DNA from: UBA6985 sp946536225
GTDB lineage: Bacteria > Bacillota_I > Bacilli_A > RF39 > UBA660
Reading direction: 5' to 3'
DNA length: 59,992 nt
Assembly: GCA_946536225.1 (NCBI GenBank)
Contig: CAMNEE010000004.1
Coordinates: forward strand, 1 to 59,992
Shown here: one piece after another, positions 1 through 8,774 of the stretch
Position numbering within the stretch: position 1 is the stretch's first letter
Layout of the letters: every line of letters starts with the position of its first letter
Position numbers and translations under genes: made by a program
Notes under the pieces: generated by a model
Told to the model about the DNA's origin: nothing
The model's database searches: none
What the model saw: only the letters and a program-made list of their open reading frames with translations

Positions 1-48
1 GGGACTGCAACTCCCTGATCGTTGGTTCAAATCCGACTAGGCCCTCCA
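1..48 (+). tRNA. tRNA-Cys (GCA), 3' part only
   Basis: The window opens inside a tRNA. An anticodon arm with stem GGGA/TCCC encloses the loop CTGCAAC, which gives anticodon GCA (Cys). A short variable region, a T arm (GTTGG, loop TTCAAAT, CCGAC), the 3' acceptor strand TAGGCCC, discriminator T and an encoded CCA follow. U73 is the normal identity base of tRNA-Cys. The 5' half lies before position 1. Confidence 0.9.
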
Positions 49-58
49 ATTTAAAATT

Positions 59-83
59 AACTCAAGGTAACTTGAGTTTTTTT
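59..83 (+). terminator. Rho-independent terminator of the tRNA unit
   Basis: Stem AACTCAAG / CTTGAGTT with loop GTAA, followed by a run of seven T. It ends the transcription unit that contains the tRNA-Cys. Confidence 0.9.
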
Positions 84-103
84 GTGGTTTTTTGATTAAG
101 TTA

Positions 104-112
104 TGTTATAAT
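104..112 (+). promoter_or_regulatory. extended -10 promoter
   Basis: TGTTATAAT, an extended -10 element (TG at 104-105, TATAAT at 107-112) with no good -35. It lies about 30 bases before the start of the next gene. Confidence 0.75.
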
Positions 113-140
113 ACATAGCCGGTAAAGGGAGATATAAATA

Positions 141-1091
141 ATGGGGAAAAATTTTACAAAAAAAGAAAAACAAATGATAGAACGAAATATTGAAAACTCT
201 AAATATTGGTTATCAAGAAGAATTGATAATATTAATACTGGTTTAAATCTTATGGGCGTATATGCAGAAATTAATTCTAATAATCAAAACCAATTAGATT
301 TTTATACATTAGATGGACATTATATTGCAAGTAAAATTATAGGCTACACTAGAGATTATGTAAGTGAAGGCTTTGGAAAATATCCGGATGCTAAGTTTAT
401 TAATTATGATAGAGTATATTCATTTGACGTATTTAATATTGATGATTATAGTGATAGATATTTATTTAGAACACACTCTAATAGCGAATCAGGTATAGGA
501 TATACATTAGAGATGTTCTTTAATTCATTTGATACTTTAAGAGACATGAATATTAGTTCTTATCATGCTAAAGATGACTGTATTATTAAAGAGTTTGATA
601 TAGGCAATCATAGTATTAGAGCTAAAATTGATAATGCATTTGGTCCATCAGGAAATTATGTAGATGGTGAAGAAAGAGAAATATGGTTTGATTCTAAAAA
701 GCCTTTATTATTTATGACTGAAGCAGTTTGGCCAAAACAAGGTGAAATGCATAGAGAAATTGGTTCTGGATCATTAGCAAAAGGTGCTATTTCAAGTAAT
801 AATCATTTATTTAGTCATATTCCTGATGAACAAATGAGAGAACTTATGCTAAATATTACTAGACATCCTAGAAATAAGGAATTAATAAATTATGTATTAA
901 ATGAATATGAAAAGATGATTCCTGGTATTACAAAATTTATAGATGAAAATTTCCATATGTATGGAGACATTATTAATCAAGAATACGTAAGTAATGAACG
1001 TACAGATGTTATGATCGATAATACTATCATGGAAAGATGTAATTTTGAAAATATCAAAGATGCTAAAGCAAGAACATTAGGGAAGAAATAA
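141..1091 (+). CDS. hypothetical protein, 316 aa
   Basis: I do not recognise this family. The start is supported by AAGGGAG 10 bases upstream and an extended -10 at 104-112. The protein looks soluble and cytosolic: no signal peptide and no hydrophobic segment, with a charged Lys-rich N-terminus and an acidic, Asn/Tyr-rich body. The middle (about 150-230) looks beta-rich with Gly and Pro turns, and the C-terminal third is helical. It is a single-gene unit with its own promoter and terminator, between a tRNA unit and the Sm-like/DgkB pair. Nothing in it or its neighbours suggests a function. Confidence 0.8.
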   Translation: MGKNFTKKEKQMIERNIENSKYWLSRRIDNINTGLNLMGVYAEINSNNQNQLDFYTLDGHYIASKIIGYTRDYVSEGFGKYPDAKFINYDRVYSFDVFNIDDYSDRYLFRTHSNSESGIGYTLEMFFNSFDTLRDMNISSYHAKDDCIIKEFDIGNHSIRAKIDNAFGPSGNYVDGEEREIWFDSKKPLLFMTEAVWPKQGEMHREIGSGSLAKGAISSNNHLFSHIPDEQMRELMLNITRHPRNKELINYVLNEYEKMIPGITKFIDENFHMYGDIINQEYVSNERTDVMIDNTIMERCNFENIKDAKARTLGKK

Positions 1092-1100
1092 GAGTATACT

Positions 1101-1130
1101 AAAAGAGAAATTAACTTATTTCTCTTTTTT
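1101..1130 (+). terminator. Rho-independent terminator
   Basis: Stem AAAGAGAAAT / ATTTCTCTTT with a short TAACTT loop, followed by a T-run. It ends the preceding hypothetical gene. Confidence 0.85.
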
Positions 1131-1185
1131 ACTTTATAATGATATTTTTTTTAATTTTATATAATGTTCACGCTTAAACATGTTG

Positions 1186-1191
1186 TATAAT
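1186..1191 (+). promoter_or_regulatory. -10 element for the Sm-like/dgkB unit
   Basis: TATAAT with only a weak -35. Transcription would begin near 1197, leaving a leader of about 120 bases before the ATG at 1316. The leader is in frame with the downstream gene and open throughout; see the separate finding. Confidence 0.6.
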
Positions 1192-1315
1192 ATATTTGAA
1201 AGCGGTGGTTACTATAAAGATTGTATTAGTATTTTTAATAGTAATATACTGTCTCTCTATTTTTAATAATAGAAGTACTTATTTAAATAAAATTCCTAAA
1301 AACGGAGGAAAACAT

Positions 1316-1498
1316 ATGCCTAAAGAATTTTTAAAAGAATATATTGGTAAAAAAGTTTCAATTACTATTTTTAATGATGCTTTTGCTGTATCTGGAACAC
1401 TTATTTCCAGTGATGGTAATTGGATAAAAGTAGAAAATAAGAAAAACATTCAAATAATTAATGCCGATCATATTCAACAAATAGTAGTTATTAAGTAG
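1316..1498 (+). CDS. small Sm-like (Hfq/LSm-type) protein, 60 aa
   Basis: A short beta-rich protein with the look of an Sm/LSm barrel: a basic N-terminus, then VSITIFNDAFAVSGTLIS, a turn SSDGNWIKVEN, and a C-terminal IVVIK strand. Such folds bind RNA or act as small oligomeric scaffolds; that role is inferred from shape only. The start was chosen for GGAGG 8 bases upstream. The same frame is open back to a TTG at 1196, but that codon lies at the predicted transcription start, so the longer form is less likely. The stop TAG overlaps the Shine-Dalgarno of the lipid kinase gene 7 bases downstream, so the two are probably co-transcribed. Confidence 0.65.
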   Translation: MPKEFLKEYIGKKVSITIFNDAFAVSGTLISSDGNWIKVENKKNIQIINADHIQQIVVIK

Positions 1499-1505
1499 GT
1501 GAATT

Positions 1506-2432
1506 ATGAAAACGTGTGCTGTTATATATAACCCTAATAGTGGTCATATTTTAAACAAGTCTAAAATGAAAGATTATAAGAAACTTATTGAAACTCATGG
1601 ATATACAGTAACTCTTTTCGCTACTGAGTATCATGGTCATGCTAAGGAAATGGTTTCTCACTTTGGATACTATGATTTAGTTATGTCTATGGGTGGAGAT
1701 GGTACTTTTAATGAAGTAGTATTTGGAAACTTAAGCAGAAAGAAACCTTTATTACTAGCTCATATACCTGTTGGTACAACTAATGATGTAGGTGTTATGT
1801 TTGGATATGGAAAAAATATCAAAAATAACATTGAATTATGTTTAACTGGTACAGTTAAACAAATAGATATTCCAGTTGTTAACGATAGACCTTTTGTATA
1901 TGTAGCAGGATTTGGTAAATTCATGCATATACCGTATGAAACATCTAGAAAAGAAAAAAAGAAATTTGGTTATCTTGCATATATCTATAATGGTATCAAA
2001 GATTTCTTTACAAATACAAAATATTACCATTTATATATTAATCATGATGGTAAAGAGTTTGAGACTGATGCATCTTTAATGTTAATTTGTTCATCTACTA
2101 GAATAGCTGGTCAAAATAATTTTGTTAAAGATGTTAAATTAGATGATGACAAGTTTGAAGTTTTAATATGTAGTAAAAAGAAGAGACTAGAAATTATTGG
2201 TGCAATAGGATTGTGTGCAATTAGTCCTCATCCTGAAAAGATAGATGGAATTACTATTTTTAAAGCAAGTGACCTTACTGTTAAGTTTGATGAATATCAA
2301 TCTAAAGCTTGGTGTATTGATGGAGAAAAACTAGAAATAAGAACTAAGTCATATCACATAAAGAATAAGAAAAGTATTAAACTACTTATTCCTAGTGTTA
2401 ATGTAGATAAATTATTTTTAAACAAAGAATAA
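1506..2432 (+). CDS. dgkB: diacylglycerol/lipid kinase, DgkB/YegS family
   Basis: A 308-aa member of the DAGK catalytic family (LCB5/YegS/DgkB). Visible motifs are NPNSG near the N-terminus (about 10-14), the nucleotide-binding GGDGTFNE at about 62-70, and GTTNDVG at about 95-100. Family members phosphorylate diacylglycerol or related lipids; in Gram-positive bacteria DgkB recycles the diacylglycerol left by lipoteichoic acid synthesis. Length is normal (about 300). The start has AGGTGA at good spacing, overlapping the stop of the Sm-like gene. The convergent neighbour YfhO is also tied to lipoteichoic acid decoration in other Firmicutes, which fits an envelope role. Substrate choice within the family cannot be read from sequence. 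Confidence 0.9.
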   Translation: MKTCAVIYNPNSGHILNKSKMKDYKKLIETHGYTVTLFATEYHGHAKEMVSHFGYYDLVMSMGGDGTFNEVVFGNLSRKKPLLLAHIPVGTTNDVGVMFGYGKNIKNNIELCLTGTVKQIDIPVVNDRPFVYVAGFGKFMHIPYETSRKEKKKFGYLAYIYNGIKDFFTNTKYYHLYINHDGKEFETDASLMLICSSTRIAGQNNFVKDVKLDDDKFEVLICSKKKRLEIIGAIGLCAISPHPEKIDGITIFKASDLTVKFDEYQSKAWCIDGEKLEIRTKSYHIKNKKSIKLLIPSVNVDKLFLNKE

Positions 2433-2460
2433 AGAAAGCATTATGCTTTCTTTATTTTTT
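2429..2460. terminator. bidirectional terminator between convergent genes
   Basis: Stem AAAGAAAGCA / TGCTTTCTTT with loop TTA, followed by T on the plus strand. The dgkB stop and the yfhO stop both lie in or beside the hairpin, so one structure probably serves both genes. Confidence 0.85.
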
Positions 2461-5032
2461 TCTTTTTATTCTTAAAAACTATCTTTGGTTTAACAAAACT
2501 AGTTGAGATTAATATTCCTAATGATAGAAGAGTAATTACTAAACCAACTTTAAATCCGGGAATAGAATATTTAAACTCTATTTCATGTTGTCCTTTTGTG
2601 GCATTAAATGCAAGAAGTGCATTAGCTAAACTAAATGTATCTGTTTTCTTACCATCTACATAAACGCTCCAACCTTTATCATATGGTATAGAAGTATATA
2701 CAAATTGATCATCATCTAAATATATTTGTCCCTTTAAATATGACTCCTTATATTTAGTTATTGTTAAACTATTATTATTTATTGTTTTATAGAAATCATT
2801 AAACCTATCATTATTAATTGCATATAGTTTTAAACTATCATCATTTAAATAATTAAATCCAATTACAATACTTACAATTTGTTCTTTACTTGTAAATGTA
2901 ACGATTTGTCCAAGAGAATATTTTTGATAATTGTTATATGTAAGACTGTCGATATTTTCGTACTTTTCATCATTCGAATAAAGTGTTCCATTTACAATAA
3001 TAAATGATATAGCTGAGTCATCCCATTCAAAGTATAAGTTATCTCCTTGATTAACATATTCAAAACTATATGCTGTAATACTTTTTTCATTTTCTAACTT
3101 ATTTTTACTTATATAATCAAGTCTTACTAATACATCGTTGATATTAGCAGATTTTTGAACAAAATCTATTTGATTTTCTATTGATGAATCATTAGTATAG
3201 TTCCAGTTAAGTAACTCTTTGTTTACTCCAAATGCTATGCCTGATGTGTAATTATACCTATAAAACTTTTTATTAAATGCTGTTTTAATTGGTTCGTATC
3301 TTTTTTTATCTGAAGTAGTTCCTAACACATATTTAATATCAAACATTGTGTCATAAATAGGTGTTTGTTGTTTATATTCGAAACTATTTATATTGTTTCC
3401 ATCTAATCCAAGATTCTTTTGAAGTTTAGCAAGACCTTCATATTCCATGGAAGAAAATGCTGTAACGCCATTATAGAATGATTTAGATGAGTCATTTAAT
3501 GTATGTCCTTCATTATGATCAATTCTATAGAATGATGACTTATCAATTTCATTAATAAATTTAACTGTATTATCTATTTCTTCAGTAGTAGTAACAAAAT
3601 TTTCTTCTACTTGAGTAATATCCCAAGCATAGTTAACCGATTCAATAACATCTATAACTGCTACAAATGATAAAGATATAAAGAATATACTTTTAAAGTT
3701 TTTAAGGAACTTTCCTAGTATAAAGAATAGGAAGAATAGTACAAGTACAATAACATTAATATATAGCATATTAGTTGTAGTATTTTCCCAAGGATCTATC
3801 ATGCATATAAAGATAAATCCAATTGTATAAGCAAATACTAATATATTTTTTATGATACTCTCTTTAGTAAAATTTATTAATCCATATGTTCCGAGTAATA
3901 AGAATACAAATGTATAAATAAATGAATATCTATATGGTAAATCATTAGGTACATGGAATGCTTGAATAATAAAATCTAATTGAGGTATAAAGAAGAATGA
4001 TGTAATAATAGCAAATAATGCTAAATAACATATCTTATTTCTCTTAGATATTTTAATATTAGCTATGTAAGTGAAGAACATAAATACACTTAATATACCA
4101 GCAGATATATTAGGGGCATTAATTGGATCGCTTTTAAATGTTACATTATCAACACATGATAAATGTGCTTTCAAAAAGTCTATTAATTCAAATGAATAAT
4201 ACTGAGTAGCAGGCATTTCACCTCCTGTAGCAGAAGTACTTAGAAGTGCATCTCCCATAGGAATTAAAAGAACAGATACAAGTGCTCCAGCTAATAGGGA
4301 AGATGATGCATACATACCTATATTAGATAGAAGTCTTTTAGTTTTATTTTTTTCTTTAAAATCGAATTTATATAATAAATATATAATGTAGTATATTACA
4401 GAAAATAAGCAAATCATGTATCCAATGAAGTAATTAGATAAAAGCATGATTGCTAAACTTATAGTATAAAGTTTCCATTTTTTATGATTAACAATATTTT
4501 CTATACCTAGAACAATAATTGGTAACCAAATCATTCCATCTAACCACATAAGATTCCAATAGTATGATCTAAAATATGCTGAGAATCCGTATAGTATAGA
4601 AACAGGTATAAAGAATACATTATTTTCTTTGAATTTTGTTTTTAAGTAAAAGGCCATAGTTGAAGCAGCAGCTACTGCCTTAAGTCCTATTACAAATGAT
4701 ATTCCTTTTAATATGTGTACTTTAGGAAATACTAATAGTAATAAGTTAAATGGGCTAGATAGATAATTCATAAAGTTTCTAAAGAATGGCAACCCAAGTC
4801 CTTGAAAGAAACTATAAATAAATCCACCTCCACCAGTTAATCTATATATAAGTTCATACATCATTGGCCCATATTGATGATAAAAATCAACACATAATAA
4901 GGATTTATCACCAAATGGTGTTACATCGTTAACTTTATATATATAAAGAATGGTGAATAATGAAAGTATAAATGTAATAAAAACAACTTTATTATTTTTT
5001 ATAAAATGAAAAAACTTCTGCTTCTTTTTCAT
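2441..5032 (-). CDS. yfhO: YfhO family membrane protein
   Basis: An 863-aa polytopic protein of the YfhO family. The N-terminal half has about 12 hydrophobic segments arranged like a GT-C glycosyltransferase, with an acidic pair early after the first segment (DFYHQYGP). An extracytoplasmic beta-rich region follows (about 470-820), then a last membrane helix and a Lys-rich tail. YfhO homologues of Bacillus and Listeria add sugars to lipoteichoic acid or glycolipids outside the membrane; the sugar used here is unknown. The start has GGTGAG just upstream and its own extended -10 promoter. It forms a one-gene unit divergent from typA. Confidence 0.88.
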   Translation of the reverse strand: MKKKQKFFHFIKNNKVVFITFILSLFTILYIYKVNDVTPFGDKSLLCVDFYHQYGPMMYELIYRLTGGGGFIYSFFQGLGLPFFRNFMNYLSSPFNLLLLVFPKVHILKGISFVIGLKAVAAASTMAFYLKTKFKENNVFFIPVSILYGFSAYFRSYYWNLMWLDGMIWLPIIVLGIENIVNHKKWKLYTISLAIMLLSNYFIGYMICLFSVIYYIIYLLYKFDFKEKNKTKRLLSNIGMYASSSLLAGALVSVLLIPMGDALLSTSATGGEMPATQYYSFELIDFLKAHLSCVDNVTFKSDPINAPNISAGILSVFMFFTYIANIKISKRNKICYLALFAIITSFFFIPQLDFIIQAFHVPNDLPYRYSFIYTFVFLLLGTYGLINFTKESIIKNILVFAYTIGFIFICMIDPWENTTTNMLYINVIVLVLFFLFFILGKFLKNFKSIFFISLSFVAVIDVIESVNYAWDITQVEENFVTTTEEIDNTVKFINEIDKSSFYRIDHNEGHTLNDSSKSFYNGVTAFSSMEYEGLAKLQKNLGLDGNNINSFEYKQQTPIYDTMFDIKYVLGTTSDKKRYEPIKTAFNKKFYRYNYTSGIAFGVNKELLNWNYTNDSSIENQIDFVQKSANINDVLVRLDYISKNKLENEKSITAYSFEYVNQGDNLYFEWDDSAISFIIVNGTLYSNDEKYENIDSLTYNNYQKYSLGQIVTFTSKEQIVSIVIGFNYLNDDSLKLYAINNDRFNDFYKTINNNSLTITKYKESYLKGQIYLDDDQFVYTSIPYDKGWSVYVDGKKTDTFSLANALLAFNATKGQHEIEFKYSIPGFKVGLVITLLSLGILISTSFVKPKIVFKNKKKKIKKA

Positions 5033-5047
5033 ATTCTCACCAAAAAA

Positions 5048-5076
5048 ATTATAACAATATTTATTTCTATTTTAAA
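5048..5076 (-). promoter_or_regulatory. promoter of yfhO
   Basis: On the minus strand: TTTAAA (5071-5076), a 17-base spacer and TATAAT (5048-5053) preceded by TGT, which makes an extended -10. Confidence 0.75.
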
Positions 5077-5093
5077 CACAAATATCATTTTTC

Positions 5094-5122
5094 TTGCAAA
5101 ATCAAAGGTTTTGCGTTATTAT
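5094..5122 (+). promoter_or_regulatory. promoter of typA
   Basis: TTGCAA (5094-5099), a 17-base spacer and TATTAT (5117-5122). The spacer holds an inverted repeat, GCAAAA then 7 bases then TTTTGC (5096-5114), which may be an operator or a chance palindrome. Confidence 0.65.
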
Positions 5123-5155
5123 TTTATAGTTATTAAAAAAGGGAGTGAGTCTCAC

Positions 5156-6964
5156 ATGGACAAAATTATTAACGTTGCAGTAGTTGCACACGTCGATGCA
5201 GGTAAGAGTACATTAGTTGATGCTTTATTACAACAAAATGGAGCATTTGGTGATCGTGAAGAAATAGTAGAGCAAGCAATGGACTCTGATCAAATCGAAA
5301 GAGAAAGAGGAATCACAATCTATTCTAAGAACTGTGCTATTAGATATAAGGATTATAAAATCAATATAGTTGATACCCCAGGACATGCTGATTTCTCAAG
5401 TGAAGTAGAAAGAATTATTAGAACAGTAGATACAGTTATCTTAATTGTTGACTCAGCTGAAGGTCCAATGCCTCAAACAAGATTCGTTTTATCTAAGGCA
5501 TTAGAACAAAATCTAAGACCAATTCTTTTTATCAATAAAATTGATAAAAAGGATGCTAGAGTTGAAGAAGTAGTTAACGAAACATTTGATTTATTTGTTG
5601 ATTTAAATGCTAATGATGAACAATTAGATTTCCCAATTGTATATGGTGTTGCAAGAGATGGTATTGCTACTCTTGATCCAACTGATTTATCTGGTAACAC
5701 AGTAAATCCACTATTAGATGTATTATTAAATCAAGTTGAACCATATGCTGGAAACGAAAATGATGATTTACAATTACAAGTTTCTTCACTTGCATATGAT
5801 GAATACATTGGTCGTTTAGGAATTGGTAGAGTATCTAAAGGTAAGATTAAAGCTGGAGATATGGTTACATTATGTAAGAACCATGGAGCTGTAGAATCAT
5901 TTAGAGTTACTAAATTATTTGTAAACGAAGGAATGAAGAGAGTTGAAAAGAATGAAGCATTCTTCGGTGATATTGTTACTGTAGCAGGATGCTCAGATAT
6001 TTCAATTGGTGATACTATTTGTACAAAGGATAAACCAAATCCACTTCCACCAATTACTATTGAAGTTCCAACACTTTCAATGAACTTCTTAGTAAATGAT
6101 GGACCATTTGCTGGTAAATCTGGTAAATACTTAACTTCAAGACATATTAAAGATAGACTTGATAAAGAACTTGAAACTAACGTTGGTTTACTTGTAGAAG
6201 AATTACCAGGATCTGATGGATATAAAGTATCTGGTAGAGGTGAATTACATTTATCTATATTACTAGAAAACATGAGAAGAGAAGGATATGAATTATGTGT
6301 ATCTAAACCTCAAGTATTAACTAAAGATGTAAATGGTGTTAAATGTGAACCATTTGAAAATGTTATTGTTAATGTACCTTCTGAATATGCATCTACAGTT
6401 ATAAGTGATATTCAAGAAAGAAAAGGTCTACTACAAAGTATGACTACTACTGATGATAACTATACTCATTTAACATTCTCTGCTCCAACAAGAGGATTAA
6501 TCGGATATAGATCTTCATTTATTACTAATACTAAGGGTGAAGGTGTAATGGTAAGAAGTTTTGAAGACTTTAAACCATATGTTGGAGAATTACAAACTCG
6601 TAAAAATGGTGTACTAGTTTCTATGGAATCTGGTAAGACATTAGGTTTCTCATTATTTAACTTACAAGATAGAGGTCAATTAATAGTTGGACCAGCTACT
6701 GATGTATATGTTGGTATGATTGTAGGTATTCATAGTAGAGATAATGATTTAAATGTTAATCCATGTAAGAATAAACAATTAACTAATACTCGTGCATCTG
6801 GATCAGATGATGCTATTGCACTTGTTCCTCATAGAACATTTACATTAGAAGAAGCATTAGAATTCATTAATGATGATGAATATGTAGAAGTTACTCCTGA
6901 TGATATAAGACTTAGAAAATCTATTCTTGATCCAAACGAAAGATATAGACAAAATAGAAAATAG
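5156..6964 (+). CDS. typA: ribosome-associated translational GTPase TypA/BipA
   Basis: A 602-aa EF-G-like GTPase that binds 70S ribosomes and supports ribosome assembly and growth under stress. G motifs are clear: AHVDAGKST at 11-19, ERERGIT at 48-54, DTPGH at 73-77 and NKID at 127-130. Domain II, the EF-G-like domains III and V, and the TypA-specific C-terminal domain (ending near DPNERYRQNRK) follow. Length matches the family (about 605-615). An open frame extends 50 codons further upstream, but it runs through the promoter and into yfhO. GGGAG 10 bases before 5156 sets the start here. It is a single-gene unit with its own promoter and terminator. Confidence 0.97.
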   Translation: MDKIINVAVVAHVDAGKSTLVDALLQQNGAFGDREEIVEQAMDSDQIERERGITIYSKNCAIRYKDYKINIVDTPGHADFSSEVERIIRTVDTVILIVDSAEGPMPQTRFVLSKALEQNLRPILFINKIDKKDARVEEVVNETFDLFVDLNANDEQLDFPIVYGVARDGIATLDPTDLSGNTVNPLLDVLLNQVEPYAGNENDDLQLQVSSLAYDEYIGRLGIGRVSKGKIKAGDMVTLCKNHGAVESFRVTKLFVNEGMKRVEKNEAFFGDIVTVAGCSDISIGDTICTKDKPNPLPPITIEVPTLSMNFLVNDGPFAGKSGKYLTSRHIKDRLDKELETNVGLLVEELPGSDGYKVSGRGELHLSILLENMRREGYELCVSKPQVLTKDVNGVKCEPFENVIVNVPSEYASTVISDIQERKGLLQSMTTTDDNYTHLTFSAPTRGLIGYRSSFITNTKGEGVMVRSFEDFKPYVGELQTRKNGVLVSMESGKTLGFSLFNLQDRGQLIVGPATDVYVGMIVGIHSRDNDLNVNPCKNKQLTNTRASGSDDAIALVPHRTFTLEEALEFINDDEYVEVTPDDIRLRKSILDPNERYRQNRK

Positions 6965-6984
6965 AGCATAAGCTCTATTTTTTT
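6959..6984 (+). terminator. Rho-independent terminator of typA
   Basis: Stem AAATAGAGC / GCTCTATTT, loop ATAA, then a T-run. The typA stop codon lies in the 5' arm. Confidence 0.9.
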
Positions 6985-7014
6985 ATTGTTTGTTAATAAT
7001 AAAGAAGTTTTAAA

Positions 7015-7045
7015 CAATAAAAAATAGAAGTTATTAACTTCTATT
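7015..7045 (-). terminator. Rho-independent terminator of the FemAB gene
   Basis: Inverted repeat AATAGAAGTTA / TAACTTCTATT (7023-7045). On the minus strand it is followed by a T-rich tract. It contains the stop of the minus-strand gene. Confidence 0.8.
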
Positions 7046-8306
7046 TCTTTTCTTCTCTTTGTGCTAAAGGAACTTTACTAAATTCATTTTCAATGTAATT
7101 AGTCTTTATAAGTTTCTTAAATGTATATTCTGAACATACAAGGTCGAATTCACCAATGAATTCAAATACTTGTGGTTTCCATTTTAATCTATAGTCATTT
7201 AAGCCTTTAAATCTAGCATTTTCTTCAAATGAAGAAATACCACCTATATTACAATAAGTAAAATATGGTTTATATCTTTCAAATATTGCATAATATAAGA
7301 AATGATTTGGGTTTAATTCTCTGTATTCATCACCAAATCCAGATTCTACTATTGTTATAATACTATGATGTTTAATAACTAAAGCACCAGCTATAATGGC
7401 TTCAGGGTGTGCTTTTAATCCTTCTGTTGCTTTAATTATTTTGTCCTTATATCCTTGTAATTTATTATCACTATTCATTTTAGCAGTAATATTACTTTTC
7501 TTAGGATTTCTAGCAATTATATCATTCCATTTATAATTTAATTGTTCTTCTTTAGTATATTCATCTCTAACATATTCGAGATACTTTTGGTAATCTATTT
7601 TTACAAAAAGCAAATCAATGGAATTATCTTTATTAAATACATTGAATAAGTCTTTATAATAAGCAGCAGTTTTATCTGTTTTATTTTTTACAAAATCATA
7701 TAATATATCTATTTGTTTAGCATCTCCTAATACTAAACTCATACCTTCACTTATTCCATGTCTTATCTTTTTTCTATAGTTTCTATTTATTTTTTTGAAA
7801 TCAAATTCTTTTAAATTAAGATATGAACAATATTTTGGTTGCATAAGTTCAAACTCAGTTTGTTCAACTCTTCTTTTAACACCAAATCCTTTTAAAGTAT
7901 CAATTATTCTTACGTTGGCATTGTAAGTTATATTATTTTTATTTAGTGTATCAACTTTACCAATTATTATTTCAGGATTAAACTTAATAAATATATATCC
8001 TTTTTTCTTATAAAAGTCTTTAATAGCTCTTAAGAATCCTTCAAGAATTGATGTATTAAAATAATCAATTAAAAATCCTTTAGGGGCATATCCATATTTA
8101 ATCGATCCTTTTATATTTTTATTTAATATAACTGAAGCAGCAACAATTTTATTGTTTTGTGTTTCATCAACATATCCTATTAAATCGTAGTTGAAACCGT
8201 GGTTACTCATCAAAATAGCATACTTACTAGTTTGATAGAAGTTATTTAAATTACTACGACTTGCAAAATCATCAAATTGTTGTCCAGTTAGTTCTACTAT
8301 TCTCAT
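7041..8306 (-). CDS. FemAB/MurM-type peptidoglycan bridge peptidyltransferase
   Basis: A 421-aa FemAB-family protein. These are double-GNAT-fold enzymes that use aminoacyl-tRNA to add amino acids to the lysine side chain of lipid II, making the interpeptide bridge. The sequence shows the family pattern: an N-terminal GNAT half with FYQTSKYA and YGYAPKGFLIDY, a basic NRNYRKKIRHGI segment, a helical arm of about 90 residues, then a second GNAT half ending in NIGGISSF and LNDYRLKWKP. Which amino acid is added cannot be told. The ATG at 8306 was chosen because GGAGG is 11 bases upstream; an upstream in-frame GTG (8315) would be only 2 bases from it. Confidence 0.88.
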   Translation of the reverse strand: MRIVELTGQQFDDFASRSNLNNFYQTSKYAILMSNHGFNYDLIGYVDETQNNKIVAASVILNKNIKGSIKYGYAPKGFLIDYFNTSILEGFLRAIKDFYKKKGYIFIKFNPEIIIGKVDTLNKNNITYNANVRIIDTLKGFGVKRRVEQTEFELMQPKYCSYLNLKEFDFKKINRNYRKKIRHGISEGMSLVLGDAKQIDILYDFVKNKTDKTAAYYKDLFNVFNKDNSIDLLFVKIDYQKYLEYVRDEYTKEEQLNYKWNDIIARNPKKSNITAKMNSDNKLQGYKDKIIKATEGLKAHPEAIIAGALVIKHHSIITIVESGFGDEYRELNPNHFLYYAIFERYKPYFTYCNIGGISSFEENARFKGLNDYRLKWKPQVFEFIGEFDLVCSEYTFKKLIKTNYIENEFSKVPLAQREEKK

Positions 8307-8328
8307 GGCAAACACTTCCTCCTATAAA

Positions 8329-8337
8329 ATTATATCA
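8329..8337 (-). promoter_or_regulatory. extended -10 promoter of the FemAB gene
   Basis: Minus-strand TGATATAAT just upstream of the strong GGAGG of the FemAB gene. Confidence 0.7.
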
Positions 8338-8402
8338 TTAAAGAATATATATATAAATAGAGTAAGACTACTATTTTACAAGTCTTTTTATATATATTTT
8401 TA

Positions 8403-8431
8403 TTGCATGAGACCCGTATTTATGGTAAAGT
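8403..8431 (+). promoter_or_regulatory. promoter of secG
   Basis: TTGCAT (8403-8408), a 17-base spacer and TAAAGT (8426-8431), about 20 bases before the secG start. Confidence 0.6.
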
Positions 8432-8451
8432 AATATCGAGTTGGTGAGATA

Positions 8452-8685
8452 ATGGAAACAATTTTAGAAAATGTATTAATTGTTATATCAATTATTATTA
8501 TTGCTTTAGTTTTATTACAAGGTAATAAAGCAGAAAGTGGTGCACAAATTATAACAGGTGGAAATGCTGATCTTTTCCAAAATATTAAGGAAAGAGGTAT
8601 TGATTTAGTTATCAGTAGACTTACAATGATTGCTGGATTAATATTCTTTGGTGTTTCGCTAGTACTATTTTTATTTTTTGCATAA
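8452..8685 (+). CDS. secG: protein translocase subunit SecG
   Basis: A 77-aa protein with two membrane helices (about 5-22 and 53-75) joined by a Gly-rich cytoplasmic loop (GNKAESGAQIITGGNADLF), the typical SecG layout. SecG is the small subunit of the SecYEG channel and assists SecA-driven export; secA is also in this window at 12970. Length is typical (70-80). GGTGAGA precedes the ATG. The gene stands before rnr and smpB, the usual Gram-positive order, although a terminator and a new promoter separate it from rnr here. Confidence 0.95.
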   Translation: METILENVLIVISIIIIALVLLQGNKAESGAQIITGGNADLFQNIKERGIDLVISRLTMIAGLIFFGVSLVLFLFFA

Positions 8686-8710
8686 TCTATAATTAGATAT
8701 ATACAATCGA

Positions 8711-8735
8711 AAGTACATTTTAATGTACTTTTTTT
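8711..8735 (+). terminator. Rho-independent terminator of secG
   Basis: Stem AAGTACAT / ATGTACTT with loop TTTA, followed by a T-run. Confidence 0.9.
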
Positions 8736-8747
8736 ATTACGAAAAAA

Positions 8748-8756
8748 TGATATAAT
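8748..8756 (+). promoter_or_regulatory. extended -10 promoter of rnr-smpB
   Basis: TGATATAAT directly behind the secG terminator and 19 bases before the rnr start. The -35 region is T-rich and unconvincing. Confidence 0.75.
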
Positions 8757-8774
8757 GAGAATAGGTGATAAGGT

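Noticed and set aside
5006..5155. N-terminal 50-codon extension of typA
   Set aside because: It overlaps yfhO and the typA promoter, and all TypA homology plus a Shine-Dalgarno begin at 5156.
5473..6273. Minus-strand frames inside typA
   Set aside because: Antisense shadows of a conserved gene, Ser/Leu/Ile-rich, without start signals.
8338..8403. Long AT-rich hairpin before secG
   Set aside because: Alternating AT tracts pair in many ways; only a 6-bp core (AAGACT/AGTCTT) is specific, and no regulatory element could be recognised.
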